From Branchiostoma floridae (Eukaryota > Chordata > Leptocardii > Amphioxiformes > Branchiostomatidae), in contig NC_049994.1 of assembly GCF_000003815.2 (NCBI RefSeq), positions 4,040,254-4,104,253 on the forward strand: a stretch of 64,000 bases of DNA, written 5' to 3'. The position numbers and the translations under genes were made by a program. The first letter of the stretch is position 1, and every line of letters begins with the position of its first letter. This document shows, in pieces, positions 13,201 through 24,400 of the stretch. The notes below the pieces were generated by a model. It was not told the origin of the DNA. It searched no databases and saw only the letters and a list, made by a program, of their open reading frames with translations.

Positions 13201-16200
13201 AAAATGATTTGTAACATTCTCTAGTGACACCCAGAATTTTTTTATAACATTTCAAAATGCACTTAAGCTACGCATCGCAAGAGACACTTTTCCGCTGCCT
13301 ACGGACGACATTCAAAACCCAGGACTGCCAAGTAGCCCCGCCCTAACATACGGCTTTCGAAAATTACATTGTGCATTCTACAGTAGTGCAAGCTTTCATC
13401 TCTGGCAAACATAGTCAATCTTAAAAACGACTGACATGTAAGTAACAAAATGTCAAAATGATAAATACCTTTTGGCTGATATAGCCTGAAAGAAGATCCA
13501 ACATTCCAATTCTCAATCATCGACCCATCTTGACAATCGACAGCCATGGCCAATTGCTTCAGTACGCATTTATACAGATCATAATCCTTAGGGCCATCGA
13601 TGGATATCTTCAACGTTGACTTGAATTTATGACGATCTGTTATAACAGATGTAGTTGATGTAACCTATGAAAATAAAATGTTAAAAAAGGTCCAATCACA
13701 CCGGATTATTGCCTCTTTTAAAATTGGAGGTTATGTTTCAGCACGAGCATTCCTTTATCACTCTATCTGCATTAACATTTTGTATCTACATTTGTATGTG
13801 TGAACAAGGTAACTCGAGAACGTCTGGATGGATGTTCTGATATTTGTTTTGTTGGTAGGTCTTGGGATGTGACCAGGGGTACATAGGCGGCTGCACGACC
13901 ATTATGAAATTCGTTCGAATCTTATGTGATACGCACGAATCACTATGTGACACACAGGATGATGATGATCATGAGCAGTTTTGCTGGTATCAGGAGAAAA
14001 CTGGGGTGAAATGTAACTAAGGTCAAATCTTTCTCAGAGCAAGCAGTCCTTTGAGTTTGAGCAGATCAACACCCTGTTTATTTTGATAGTTATGAAGATG
14101 ACCCTTGTGACTGTATGGTGAAGGAAAAAATTCAAAGATTAGAATTGGAAGCAGTACTTTCCTGAAGTGTGGTTTCAGTGTATTTTAACATGCTTTCATA
14201 TGGAGAGGTCCCAGACTGAGTGTGTAATATCAGCCCTGTAAAACAAGCTTCTGCAGCATTAAATGTTAGTATTTTCTCAACTTACCACCCTGTTGTCCTT
14301 CAACAGCACCATTTCACATAAACCCGTATCACATGGGCAGCAGTCAACGCAGGCAACTTCACATGTCAACGTAGTTTTGCACATATTGGACAGCTTAGGG
14401 TACAAGATCTTAGGTCGACTATAAGGACCTGAAAAACAACATTTGAATATGTTGAAAAAGGAAACAATTTTCAGCTACTGATCAGTTCCACAATCTCATT
14501 CATTTGGCAAATGATTAAAAGCTTCAAATTCATTTTGTATGATTGTTAAGAATTCTAGAGGTTATTAATCCTTATGATTAGAATGAGATCTAGATACTTC
14601 ATAAAAAGAATTAGTTGGTAATTATAACTTATGTTAAAACGTCCTCAAAATGTGTGATTTGGGGTTTTAACTGCATGTATGCATGACGTGCTAGAAAGGA
14701 CTTGCAGTCCAATGTAATTGCATCTTCTATGTACAGTTCATAGACCTAAACAGTTGTAAACAGGGAGCGCTATCTAATTGTGTCAGTTAAAATGAACGTA
14801 ATCACAGCCTATTACCCTTCTTTTAGGTCATAAGATAATTCAAACCAATTCCAGAATCTCTACTCACCTTTGAGTCTGGTTGAATGGATTATCTCTTTGT
14901 ATTTATTGTTGATTACAAGATGACAGTTGTACACACCATAGTCCGAGTGTTCAATGTTGTGTATTGACAAGATAGAGCGGAAGCTCTTGGTCTTCTTGGT
15001 CTCTTGGTCTAACTGTCTTGAGCATAAATGGCGTATGTTGTCTGGAACATTCACAACGTCCTCTGTAATAGTAATGCGACCATCCGACGTGTTTGATACC
15101 TATAGATAAAAAGCCAGTACATATTTTCATGAGCGCATGCAAAGTATGCCACTGCAAGTTAAATGGATTTAGTACTTGATCTGATTTACTAAATTGAACT
15201 GCATGCAAATGTACAATGATTACAATTGTACCGACAAAATCCAACAAAATCACCAAATATTGATCATAGTAGATATGGAAAACTTTGAATTCCAATCATG
15301 ATACAACCTTGGACCCTTTCATCAAATCGTTGTCTTTGAACCACAGAAGTTCCAACCCAACTCCAAGGTCATGGTTCCATCCGTGTGGCTGGGAGTATGG
15401 GTATGCACACCTCAATTCCTGGCTTTGACCAAGGGGCGGGGAGGTGCTTCCAACAGCAACAAAATAAATTGTGCGATCAGAAGACGATCCTGCAAGGTTA
15501 TACAAAGAAAGATAATTATTTCGGGAGCCAATATTTTACATAAAACAACATCAGGCTTTTAGCTATCATATGGTGTGCAATTCCTTGCTGACCGAAACTC
15601 CACAAGGGCATTTTTTTATTAATTTTGAATGTTCCGAATATAGAAATAAACCGATACCCAATGGACTTAAAAACATGAAGTTTTCAAACAAAATATCCAG
15701 GTAACAGGTACGGTGAAAAATCATAAAATGTGGTCATTTTCTTCTGCCTCTACTGCAGATATACTAACATGTTTCGAGCACTTTATTACATGAGCAGAAA
15801 TTCTGTTCCAAAATTTCAGGTCGTAATAAGATTGTGTTTCATGTCATAACACGCCGACCCAAAATACATACTCCTGGTTTAAAATGGACAAAAAATTTCT
15901 ACAAGACCAAACCGACTTTATTTTAGGGATGACATCCGCGTGAGAATTACGTTTTTGCCTGTTCTAAATAAAACAAACGGTGGCCACATGTCACCCCATG
16001 GTATACCTCACAAGGTCAATCAGAATTCTGTTCTTGCCAGTGTATCTGCTCCCCGACGCGTCACATGGCCAGGGCATTTGGCCATAGAGCCCCTGTTCCC
16101 CTCTTTGAACAAGAATGGCTATTAAATAATTCATTGAAACGGCGATGATTATATCTCAAAGGCTTACCGGAAGTGAACATAAAACAAACAAAGCCTAAGC

Positions 16201-16664
16201 TGATGGCCCGGATTCGGCGTGGGTTCGAATTACGGGAGGCAGAAGACTGTTTCTACTCGCCTCTTACACTTGGGTTTCTAAGCCAATGAGCAACAGGCAA
16301 GCTATCGAACTCGGGGATTCGCGGACAAATCTTAGAAAAGAGGTAGAAGTGTAACAGTGGGGTTCAAGTGCCACTAAAGGAGTAGGAGGCGTTGTTGGTC
16401 AGTCCATACTTGGCTTGATCAAGGAGCTTTTATCCTGATAAAAGCTCCTTGGCTTGACTGTGCATATTCGAATCGGCCTAGAGTACACTGGAAAATAGAA
16501 AGGACGGCTAAACTCATTTTCCTTTATTTCTTTATTCAGATACCCTTTAGCCCTATTTAGGGCTAGTCTACCAGGGTTCGGATGAAACGATACAATGAAA
16601 CATTCATAAACAAACGCAAATCTATACACAAATATGCATACATATATACACATATATATATACG

Positions 16665-16732
<68 letters not shown>

Positions 16733-17697
16733 AGATCAAAAGAAACATACACAATCATAAAAAACTATTGACTAGAGAAGACATTGTACATCGCCTTTCT
16801 AAAGCGTGAGATGTTGGGCAGGGATTTGATGTATGGTGGAAGGTCATCATTCCATAGACTGATGTCACGGTAGAGAAAAGTTCGCTTTTTTTTTAGTTTG
16901 TTTTTTGGCTTAGGTAGTTTAAAACTGAAGGAATTGGATAAAAGTGTGTGGGTAGAATGGACAGGAAGGATGGAACTGTAAATGTTCTGAAAAAACATAG
17001 TCAATGTGCTGATGGTGAATCTTTCTCTTACCATGGGACAACCCAAAACCGAATGCATTTGCTTAACAGGTGTTTTTGGCATACTACATGTATACCCCGT
17101 AGAGTCTGCTTTGAGCTAAAATTATAACGTTACTGCATTGTTCAGGGTTAAAGAACGCAGCCCCTGTATGCGTACTTTGCCCTTGGATTTTCACGTGGTA
17201 GGACTTTGTCCAGCTGCTCCACTTTGTCCTATGTAGGACTTTGCCCAGTAGGCTCCAATTGGGCAAAGTCCTGCCGCGTGAAAATACTACCGGGTGCAGA
17301 CGATTACTCCAGCGGCAGAAAGCTTTATCTGCCCCGTAGAGAGGTTACACTAGCTTCGTAGGCCGTCCAAGCCCGTAAGGACTGGATTCCATGTCAGACG
17401 AACAAGAAACCCAGACCAACATCGAGAACTCTTTCGTGTTCCATGTAACATTCGTAAACTTATTTTGATAGAGAATTGCCATCGAAGGCTGGCGATTTGC
17501 CACCACCACCTCCTTAAAAATTAACTGCCAAGCAGGCTAGCTGGTTTGTTACAGCGTAAATGTGACTAGTACCGGTAACATATCTTACCGTCCTTCCCCG
17601 GTGGACAGATGGCCCTTCTTAGGGCTGAGGCTGAGCCGATCCACAGCAGTATAATCGGACAGAGTGCCCGGTACGTCGTACCTGTAATGCCGACCAT
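6666..17697 (-). CDS. Receptor 1: five-Ig, single-pass, TIR-domain receptor
   Basis: Predicted type I membrane receptor of 904 aa, probably a recognition receptor signalling through its cytoplasmic TIR domain. Exons in transcript order: 17589-17697, 15308-15489, 14868-15099, 14286-14428, 13469-13664, 12780-12928, 11533-11728, 10344-10447, 9870-10054, 9631-9698, 9359-9471, 8823-9036, 8123-8242, 7378-7503, 6666-7243. All junctions are GT-AG and phase-compatible; the total is 2715 nt with no internal stop. Domains: signal peptide about 1-25; Ig1 37-174; Ig2 175-287; Ig3 288-402; Ig4 403-499; linker 499-521; Ig5 522-630; stalk to about 660; membrane span about 662-690; TIR from about 721. The Ig C-halves carry D(Y/F)GxYxC-type motifs; Ig1 and Ig5 also keep the core Trp (LLWFKD, LSWYRNG). 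The weakest junction is AAG|GTTGTA at 15308. IL-1R-type receptors usually have three Ig domains, so five is unusual. Ligand unknown. Confidence 0.87.
7378..8242 (-). CDS. Receptor 1 exons 13-14: stalk, membrane span and juxtamembrane helix
   Basis: Exon 13 (8123-8242) encodes a charged stalk ([20 protein letters not shown]) ending in SFASLLLI. Exon 14 (7378-7503) continues [19 protein letters not shown], so one hydrophobic span is built across the intron. The cytoplasmic start, [16 protein letters not shown], is nearly identical in all three paralogues. Joining phases are 1 and 1. A microsatellite of CATA/TATACA units lies in the intron side at about 7977-8016. Confidence 0.85.
7977..8016. 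repeat. (ACATAT)n-type microsatellite
   Basis: Imperfect alternation of 'catata' and 'tacata' within the receptor 1 intron between the stalk and membrane-span exons. No gene function is implied. Confidence 0.7.
9270..9320. repeat. GA-rich microsatellite beside the Ig5 exon
   Basis: Imperfect GAGA and GAAA tract ending about 40 bases from the splice donor of the Ig5 N-half exon (9359-9471). On the minus strand it is a downstream pyrimidine tract within the intron. Confidence 0.65.
10591..10653. repeat. Foldback hairpin, 19-bp arms
   Basis: GGTTCATACTAGTCAAAAG at 10591-10609 pairs with CTTTTGACTGGTATGAACC at 10635-10653 with one mismatch. It lies in the intron between the Ig3 and Ig4 exons of receptor 1 and may be a tiny MITE or its remnant. 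Confidence 0.55.
13880..13965. mobile_element. Fragment related to the 58660-59094 foldback element
   Basis: Contains 'tgtgatacgcacgaatcact' and neighbouring 'attcgttcgaatcttatg' units like those that build the palindrome at 58660-59094. No complete ends are present. It lies in a receptor 1 intron between Ig2 exons. Confidence 0.5.
16420..16451. repeat. Perfect 15-bp inverted repeat with 2-nt loop
   Basis: CAAGGAGCTTTTATC is followed after CT by its exact complement GATAAAAGCTCCTTG. Perfect pairing suggests recent origin or a tip-to-tip element junction. It sits in intron 1 of receptor 1. Confidence 0.65.
16638..16729. repeat. (TA)n microsatellite
   Basis: Nearly pure TA dinucleotides for about 80 bases preceded by imperfect CATATA. 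Short open frames of alternating Ile and Tyr across it are artefacts. Confidence 0.9.
16765..17090 (-). mobile_element. Non-LTR retrotransposon fragment (C-terminal end of ORF2-like protein)
   Basis: A minus-strand frame of about 105 codons contains [20 protein letters not shown] followed by an [16 protein letters not shown]-like end. This is the pattern of the extreme C-terminus of LINE reverse-transcriptase proteins. The catalytic domain is missing, so this is a 5'-truncated dead copy. The adjoining (TA)n tract lies at its 3' side. It sits in intron 1 of receptor 1, on the same strand. Confidence 0.65.
17187..17286. mobile_element. Small foldback element with repeated AGGACTTTG units
   Basis: 'attttcacgtggtaggactttg' at the left pairs imperfectly with 'caaagtcctgccgcgtgaaa' at the right. 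The interior repeats 'aggactttgcccag' and its complement. This MITE-like unit of about 100 bp lies in intron 1 of receptor 1, roughly 300 bases from the first exon. Confidence 0.55.
17589..17697 (-). CDS. Receptor 1 exon 1: signal peptide
   Basis: The frame starts [20 protein letters not shown] and continues [16 protein letters not shown], then splices at G|GTAAG in phase 1. The hydrophobic core followed by small residues (GSASA) is a typical secretory signal, with cleavage expected after ASA. The length of 36 codons plus one base equals that of receptor 2. The CPPGKD end is shared with receptors 2 and 3, which supports this start. Confidence 0.85.
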
Positions 17698-20488
17698 CTT
17701 GTTGACTCCGCTGAACAAATTCCCCAACCGCTCAGATTGGACTAACCTATTTTACGGCAGGTACATACTGCCCTACAAATGTTTTTCATGCATACCCTTC
17801 AGAGCAAACAATAAATCACACACACAAAAAACATTGATATATATTAAAAACACTAATTACCAGACTGCGACACGTTCACTTTACAGCAATGAATATGTTT
17901 TGTAGTATTTATTGTCCTAAATATACATCATCAAATGGGGTGCGCGTGGTAAGAATAGGTCATCGAAACCCTTGACATGTCCCTATTACGTGTGTTTGGC
18001 TAAACTCTCCAAGCAGAGTGAGGAAGATTGTGAGCTTTTCTCATATCTCAATTTTTCTACCCAACGGGTTAAGTACAGGTCGCAACAAGGATTTTTTTTT
18101 TATTGAGATTGCGACAGAGTAATACAGAGGGTAACCCAGATAACAATGTTGATACTGGGTGTCATAAACATTACTGTATCGTAAGGATCAGTAAGTGTCG
18201 GTGTCAGTGTCTCTGTGGGTGAGCGTTTGTATTTCCGGATATTTGCCAGCGCTTATTTTATCAACCACGGGATGGATTGCAAAGAAGAAGATTAGAATTC
18301 GTTGCACGTAAATTGTAAAGGATACAATACACCTACTGTATTTGCCTTCCGATGCTTTATTTAAAGTAATTAAAATCTCGCTATATGCTACCATCAACGA
18401 CTCCATTGTCAAGCATTATCATTATTATATACAATCATTATATTTGCATTAAATATATCTGAGAAGGTTATCTTGCTGATAAATTTCCTCTGTCAAAAGT
18501 ATAAAATCTCTAGGCTTGTAAATAGGTACAGACTTTGGTAATCAGGCCTCAGAAGAAATTTTTCATTGGCACAATAATAAGTATGAATTCATTTTTGTCT
18601 TTTTCCAAATTCAGTCTACTTAAATAAGGCAACAGTAGAAATTCCTCATTGATCATGCTAGTAACGTCCAAATCTACATATCTAAATTTATGTTACAATT
18701 TTAACCCACGTTCATATATTCATTTCTATCCATCTTCCTTTTGAACCGTTTATTTCATGTGTACAATGTTCCTATCATGTAGCTCGATTAAAGTATTATT
18801 TGTTTTCTATGTAATAATGCAAACCAAGTAGTAAGTTACAAAATTCAAATACTTATACGTAGGCCTGAATCCAAGTTATCTGCATGGCAATTTCTTATTC
18901 ATCCGTCTTATTTGTTTTCTTAACCTGTTTCCAAGTACCGAACTAAAACTCCTCTATATATATATAAGGGAAAACTCTAGGGAGCCAAAAGTTATAGTCT
19001 GTGTCTGTTTCATTTCTTTTCGGATCTAAAACCTAACCACAAATAAACCGCGTTACCATAGCTTGTCCAGGAAAGAAAAAAAACTGACGTTCTGCAGCGA
19101 TTATACAGTGAAACAGAATCTAATCATTTCTTCCATAAAATTAGCCGCATACTACATTTCATTACAGGCCAGGCATGCAGTTAAAGAAATTTCTGATTAA
19201 TGATGCTTTACAACTTAAAAAGTTCACTTAATTTTTTCAGTGTGTGTGTGTGTATTTCTCTCTGTGCGTATGTGTGTGTGTGTGTGTGTGCGTGCGTGTG
19301 TGTGTGTGTGTGTGTGTTTTGTTATTCTGCAAGTCAGAAATATCTCACAATGCACCATGCACCTTTCTCACGCGGCGGCCATGATAGACCGAAACCGAGG
19401 CTAATGTGGCAATCAACATACTGTCCATCATAATTAGCAGTTCAACCAATGATAGCATGGCAATTAGGACATCGGCCAATGTGACGACGGCTGCATGTCC
19501 GTGTGCCATCTCTTATTATGTTTTTTTTTTTAGGCATTGCCTCCCAAACGGGTAACTCTTGTAGCTGCCTAGGCCTGCTTGCAAATAAAGGATCTAGTGG
19601 CCCGTTCATCGCACGACACGTCGTACCATTGGTCAGTTCCCCAGACGTTCTTCATCGTTCATATTAAACGATACTCAAAACAATAGTTCATTTCTTTCGT
19701 AAAGTATTGGACTCCCACTGGCATTATAAAATCCTCAAAGGCTAACTGCCTCTGTATGATTGATTGTAAAACTTAGTTTAAATATAGACTGTTCTCTTTT
19801 TTGCTCGTTATTTTCTTCGACCGGTAAGCCCCAAAACGTGTGAATGTCATATGCATGGTGATGTACAACTCTGTACTACAATTAATGTTGACTGTAGGAA
19901 GCAGTAACTGTTTACAAATGGAATGACAATGAAACAGGGGCATGGGACGTCACTATCTCATGTCTGTTTATATCTGTTCATAACTATGGATTACAATATG
20001 AAACATTTCAACCAAAAAATGCATATTAATGTGAATATATTAACAAAGCAATCAATTAATAACCAGATATTAGGCACTATATAGTAACATAATTCTTGTT
20101 TTTTTTAGCCAGTCACCAATAATACCCCACACAAACATTGAACTATTAGATTTGTATTTTGCATACTAGAACCATAACTTTAGTCTTCTACCACTTAAAT
20201 CTGAGCTAAGAAAGGCAAGCAGCTAGCTTAAAAGATCTACACGGACTTTAGCTTTATGTCGGTTTTTAGCTTATTCTATTTACTTGTCCCAATTCTTGTG
20301 TTGAAATAAAGGCATCATTTACTTGTAAGGTTATGTAGCAACACGGACTAACATTTTATGCTAATACAGCACATGTATAACTAAAGCATTAACGTTACAA
20401 TCCAGCATTGTCATTTTGGCCTGTATTGAACATTGGACTTGATGTCACACATTTTACGATAACCATTTTTTCTAAAGCATCCTCGTTT
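17698..20488. other. Intergenic DNA between receptor 1 and the Ig1 chimera
   Basis: It should contain the receptor 1 promoter and the 3' end of the chimera. No convincing TATA box or conserved gene was recognised. It contains a (TG)n microsatellite at about 19233-19318 and a short TA run at 18955-18965. Short open frames here look random. Confidence 0.5.
19233..19318. repeat. (TG)n microsatellite
   Basis: TGTGTG tract interrupted by 'tatttctctctgtgcgta' and CG variants. Its length suggests it is polymorphic. Confidence 0.85.
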
Positions 20489-21285
20489 TCACAGCTCACT
20501 CTCTTCTTCGTTTTCGGTTAACACCTGTTCACCCATCCATACAACGGCCTTTCCCCCCATCGCCCCTATCACACCACCGACAATAGGTACAGGTATCAGT
20601 GCCTGTCCTATGGTACTACCTACAAGAACAGCTGAACCAGTAGCGACGCCCTTCGCAGCATGCCCAGCCAGCTCTAGATTATACTCCGTTTCGGAGATCT
20701 CCCCCTTTTCAAGTTTCTCTTGAGATTCTGATCTGTGATTTACAAAGTTGTATGCTTCCTCTGCCAGGGTTAAGCCTATTCCCACTGGGCCCTGAGTTGT
20801 TATTATGTTTTTAGCGAAAGAAGTTCCGCCTTGGTTTACAATCGTCTTCGTCGTTTCACTCGCAAAAACTGTAGTGCCCTGTACCACAGACGCCCCTATC
20901 CCAGACGTAGCCGCTTCAAGTACAAATTCTACTGCTCCCTCTTTAGCCACTTGTTTGGCACCTTCCCTCGCTGTTTCTTTAATCACAGTCTTACTGCCCT
21001 CTTGCACTACCTTCTTAGCCCCTTCCTTGGCCCCTTCCCTTAAAGTATTCTTCACTGTTTCTTTGAATACAGCTTTAGCGCCCTCCTTAGTCGCTTCACT
21101 ACCTGCAGATTTGGCCCATTGCTCCGAAGCTGCAGACATGAGGTTTTTCATTTGCCCCCTTACGCTATCTACAATTTCATTATCGACTGCTTTTTGCAAT
21201 TTATCAACTACCCACGCACTATACATACCAGCCAAGTACATAAAAGTATGGCCGCTGCCCTCCCTTTCATTTTGTGTTCTTGGAT
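20489..21285 (-). CDS. Terminal exon of the Ig1 chimera: EGAK-repeat and glycine-zipper-like domain
   Basis: The exon starts after TTTACTTTCCAG and completes an Asp codon split with the Ig exon. It encodes about 264 residues. The first 55 or so (MYLAGMYSAWVVDKLQKAVD onward) look helical. Then comes a run of K/E/A-rich repeats (KEGAKAVFKETV, REGAKEGAKKVVQEGSKTV, REGAKQVAKEGAVEF), reminiscent in composition of the 11-residue amphipathic repeats of synucleins and LEA proteins. The end has GHAAKGVATGSAVLVGSTIG, IPVPIVGGVIGAMGGKAVVW and an acidic tail. Small residues every three to four positions suggest a glycine-zipper hairpin. It is a single long intronless exon, unlike the short receptor exons. 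I do not recognise a named family; a pore-forming or membrane-binding role is inference. Confidence 0.8.
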
Positions 21286-21446
21286 CTGGAAAGTAAAGAT
21301 TGGATATATTTAGCACAAGAGATTGTTTCAAATCATCACAGCGTCTAACCACACATTGTGTTTAATGCAAAATACAGGTTAAAAATATGTTAGAGGTTGA
21401 AGTAAAAAAGATAGTTTAGTGTCAGTTTGTACCACAGTGCCCCCCA

Positions 21447-21485
<39 letters not shown>

Positions 21486-24400
21486 CATAAATAATTAAAC
21501 AGCATGTCTTGTGCACATTTATTGCCATAAACTTTAATTTTCGTTTCAGCAAACAGCCCGGCCAGGCCCCGGGAACGAAATGCGACATACGCCAAAACTA
21601 ACAAGGATGATAGGCTATGATAGGTGAATTCGAATTATTTCAAAATCTTACTCACCAATCAGTGTGAAAATGGAGACCAATGCCCCTTGTTCCATCTTTA
21701 ACGTCATATCATCGTTGACGTTGGCGGCTAGCATACAGTGGTACTCATCATAATCGGATTTCTCAACGTTGCGAATGGACAACACAGAAAGGAAGAACGT
21801 GTTTTCGGAACCTTTCACAACGTCGTCGGTAATGGTGACTCGACCGTCCAACGTGTTTGACACCTAGAAACAAGACATCACATAGAATATCTCCATTGTG
21901 GATATACAATAGATTAAAAGTTAAATGTTTTCTTGTAAACGGCGTCAGATTCAAGTGTCCAGCTCTAAAGAAATCCATCCAAGGTCACCGCAATAATTCT
22001 TGAATAATATTTGCATTTAGTTTGAATAACAAAATATCTGACTAATTAACGTTATAGTTATAATTTTTAAGTAGAAAATAAAATTTTGAATGTATTTGAA
22101 TTCATTTTCATTTTTTGAAACATTTTGGCTATTGTCCCTGGGAACTAGGTGCTAATCAGACCTAGTATATCATTTTTCACATTCTGAATATTTTCAAAGC
22201 TTGACGTAATAATGGAAATATGCAGAAAGTTGAGATAACTTTTAATGTCTAAAAATATCCATTATTACAGAAAAATAATTACAACGAAATGAAAGTATTT
22301 GTAAATGATAACTATAACAACCTTCTTCAACTTGGAATGAACTCTACTCGAAAGTACAAAGGCATATTGCATGCCAAAATCTTTATCTGCAAGAAAAATC
22401 CTTATTGTCTGTATTAACTTTGTAAAAGAATGGACATCTATGATCTTACCAGCTCGTTTCCTTTGAACCAGAACAGTTTCAATCCCGCGAAATGGGAGAA
22501 ACGACATGTCATTTCTTGGCTCTGACCAAGAGTCGGTAACAAGGTGCTCTTTGATTCTGTAATGTAATACAAAAGCAATCTTTAATAAAAAGTATGTTGA
22601 TGATTTGTATGACACAGGATGCGATCAGAACGTATATGTCTTATCAAAAAGGGAATTATGGGAGTGCCCACTGGACGCGCGAAGTGTAAGATATTTATAT
22701 TTCAGCCATACATAGTATGGTGAAATATATTGTATTCGTAATGTTTCTTTCTTTCTTTCTTTCTTTCTCCTGTCAAATCTTCAAAGTGATTCATCTCCGC
22801 CGTTCCTGGACCGAATGACCTGAAATTCGGCACAAGGGTAGAGTGGGCCAATACCTTGATGCTTTTTTCTCATTATTTTCATATCTGCCTCTAAAATGAT
22901 TTTATTGAGATTTTTTGGTCAATTTTAGACCAAAACTGTATATTTTGGCCCCTGTACCCTGGTATTACAACCAAATGAGCTGAAATTTGACAGAGATGTG
23001 CCTTGATAATGCCCCCATATAAATTCGATAACACTTTCGGTGTACAGTACAACAAAATGCTTATTTTTGCGATTTTTTGACCAATTTTTGACCAAAAAAG
23101 GACACTCTTGGCCCCTGTACCCTGGTATTACAACCAAATGAGCTGAAATTTGACAGAGATGTGCCTTGATAATGCCCCCATATAAATTCGATAACACTTT
23201 TGGTGTACAGTACAACAAAATGCTTATTTTTGCGATTTTTTGACCAATTTTTGACCAAAAAAGGACACTTTTGGCCCCTGTACCCTGGTATTACAACCAA
23301 ATGAGCTGAAATTTGACAGAGATGTGCCTTGATAATGCCCTAATATAAATTCGATAACACTTTTGGTGTACAGTGCAACAAAATGCTTATTTTTGCGATT
23401 TTTGGCCAACTTTTGACCAAAAAAGGACACTTTTGGCTCCTGTACCCTGGTATTACAATTAAATGACCTGAAATTTGGTATAGATAGGTATTAGATACTT
23501 GGTAACAAGATTCAAGTAAAATTTTTGACATAAACAACTTTAAAATGATTAATTTTGGCACTTTTCTGAGGGGAAATTTGTTTTCTTTTGGCCTCCTGAC
23601 GTGACCTTCCGTGACCCCGCACAGAGACACACCTGTGCGCGTCAGCCGGAGAGTTAATTGAATCAAAGACCTAGCCAATCAGCGAAGGGGAGGCCAAAGG
23701 CTAATTAGTATTCATAAGCGGGGCCTCATGATCCCATATATAGCAGTGTTCCCGCCAGGGGGAGCGAAGCCCGCCTAAGGCTCTCGCATTTTAGACTATT
23801 CAGAAGGCTTTATATTGTATCAGTTCTTAGGGGCATATCTATGATAATCGCAGCAGTCACTTAACTTCTCTTCAGGAGTTTAGCGTAACACTATTTCAGG
23901 TCAAACCGTCAAAGGCAACTAAAACAAACTTTAACGTTACTGAGTTCAACAGTACTTATAACTTGTTATCCGAAGTTGAAACGCTAGCGATGGTATTTTC
24001 GCTGCGCTGTTAGCTCCGTGCGACTGTTGTTGACGGTCTTATAGCGGTATATTTTGCACCCCTGTACCCTGGTATGAGTAACATTTGGTATAGATAGGCA
24101 TAAGATAGTTGGTAAAATGATCCAAGTAAAATTTTTGGCATAAAGTACTGTAAAAGGCTTAATTACAGCACTTTTTTTAGGGGAAATTTGTTTTCTTTCG
24201 TTCTCCATGCCATGACCTTTCGGACGTTCACCCCACAGAGCCGACATCTGTACCTGCGTCTAGCCGGCAGGAAGAGTTACAGTAATTCAATTAATGGTTC
24301 AGCCAATCAGCGAAGAGGAAAGCGAGGGCTAATTAATATTCATAAGCGGGACCACACAATACGTTAACTTGAAGACTCAGGCCGTACAGACTTCTCGCCA

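Noticed and set aside
16200-16380. tRNA-like B-box 'gggttcgaatta'
   Set aside because: No matching A box or foldable cloverleaf was found; at most a SINE relic.
16582-16809. Ile-Tyr repeat frames
   Set aside because: Artefact of the (TA)n microsatellite.
20805-21296. 163-codon plus-strand frame opposite the chimera's terminal exon
   Set aside because: It is the antisense shadow of the EGAK repeats (Ser/Pro/Leu-rich with repeating LAPSLA); the minus frame has the splice sites and the Ig link.
22925-23678. Overlapping minus-strand frames with repeated CNTRVQGP and GHYQGTSLSN
   Set aside because: Translations of the 163-bp tandem repeat, not protein-coding genes.
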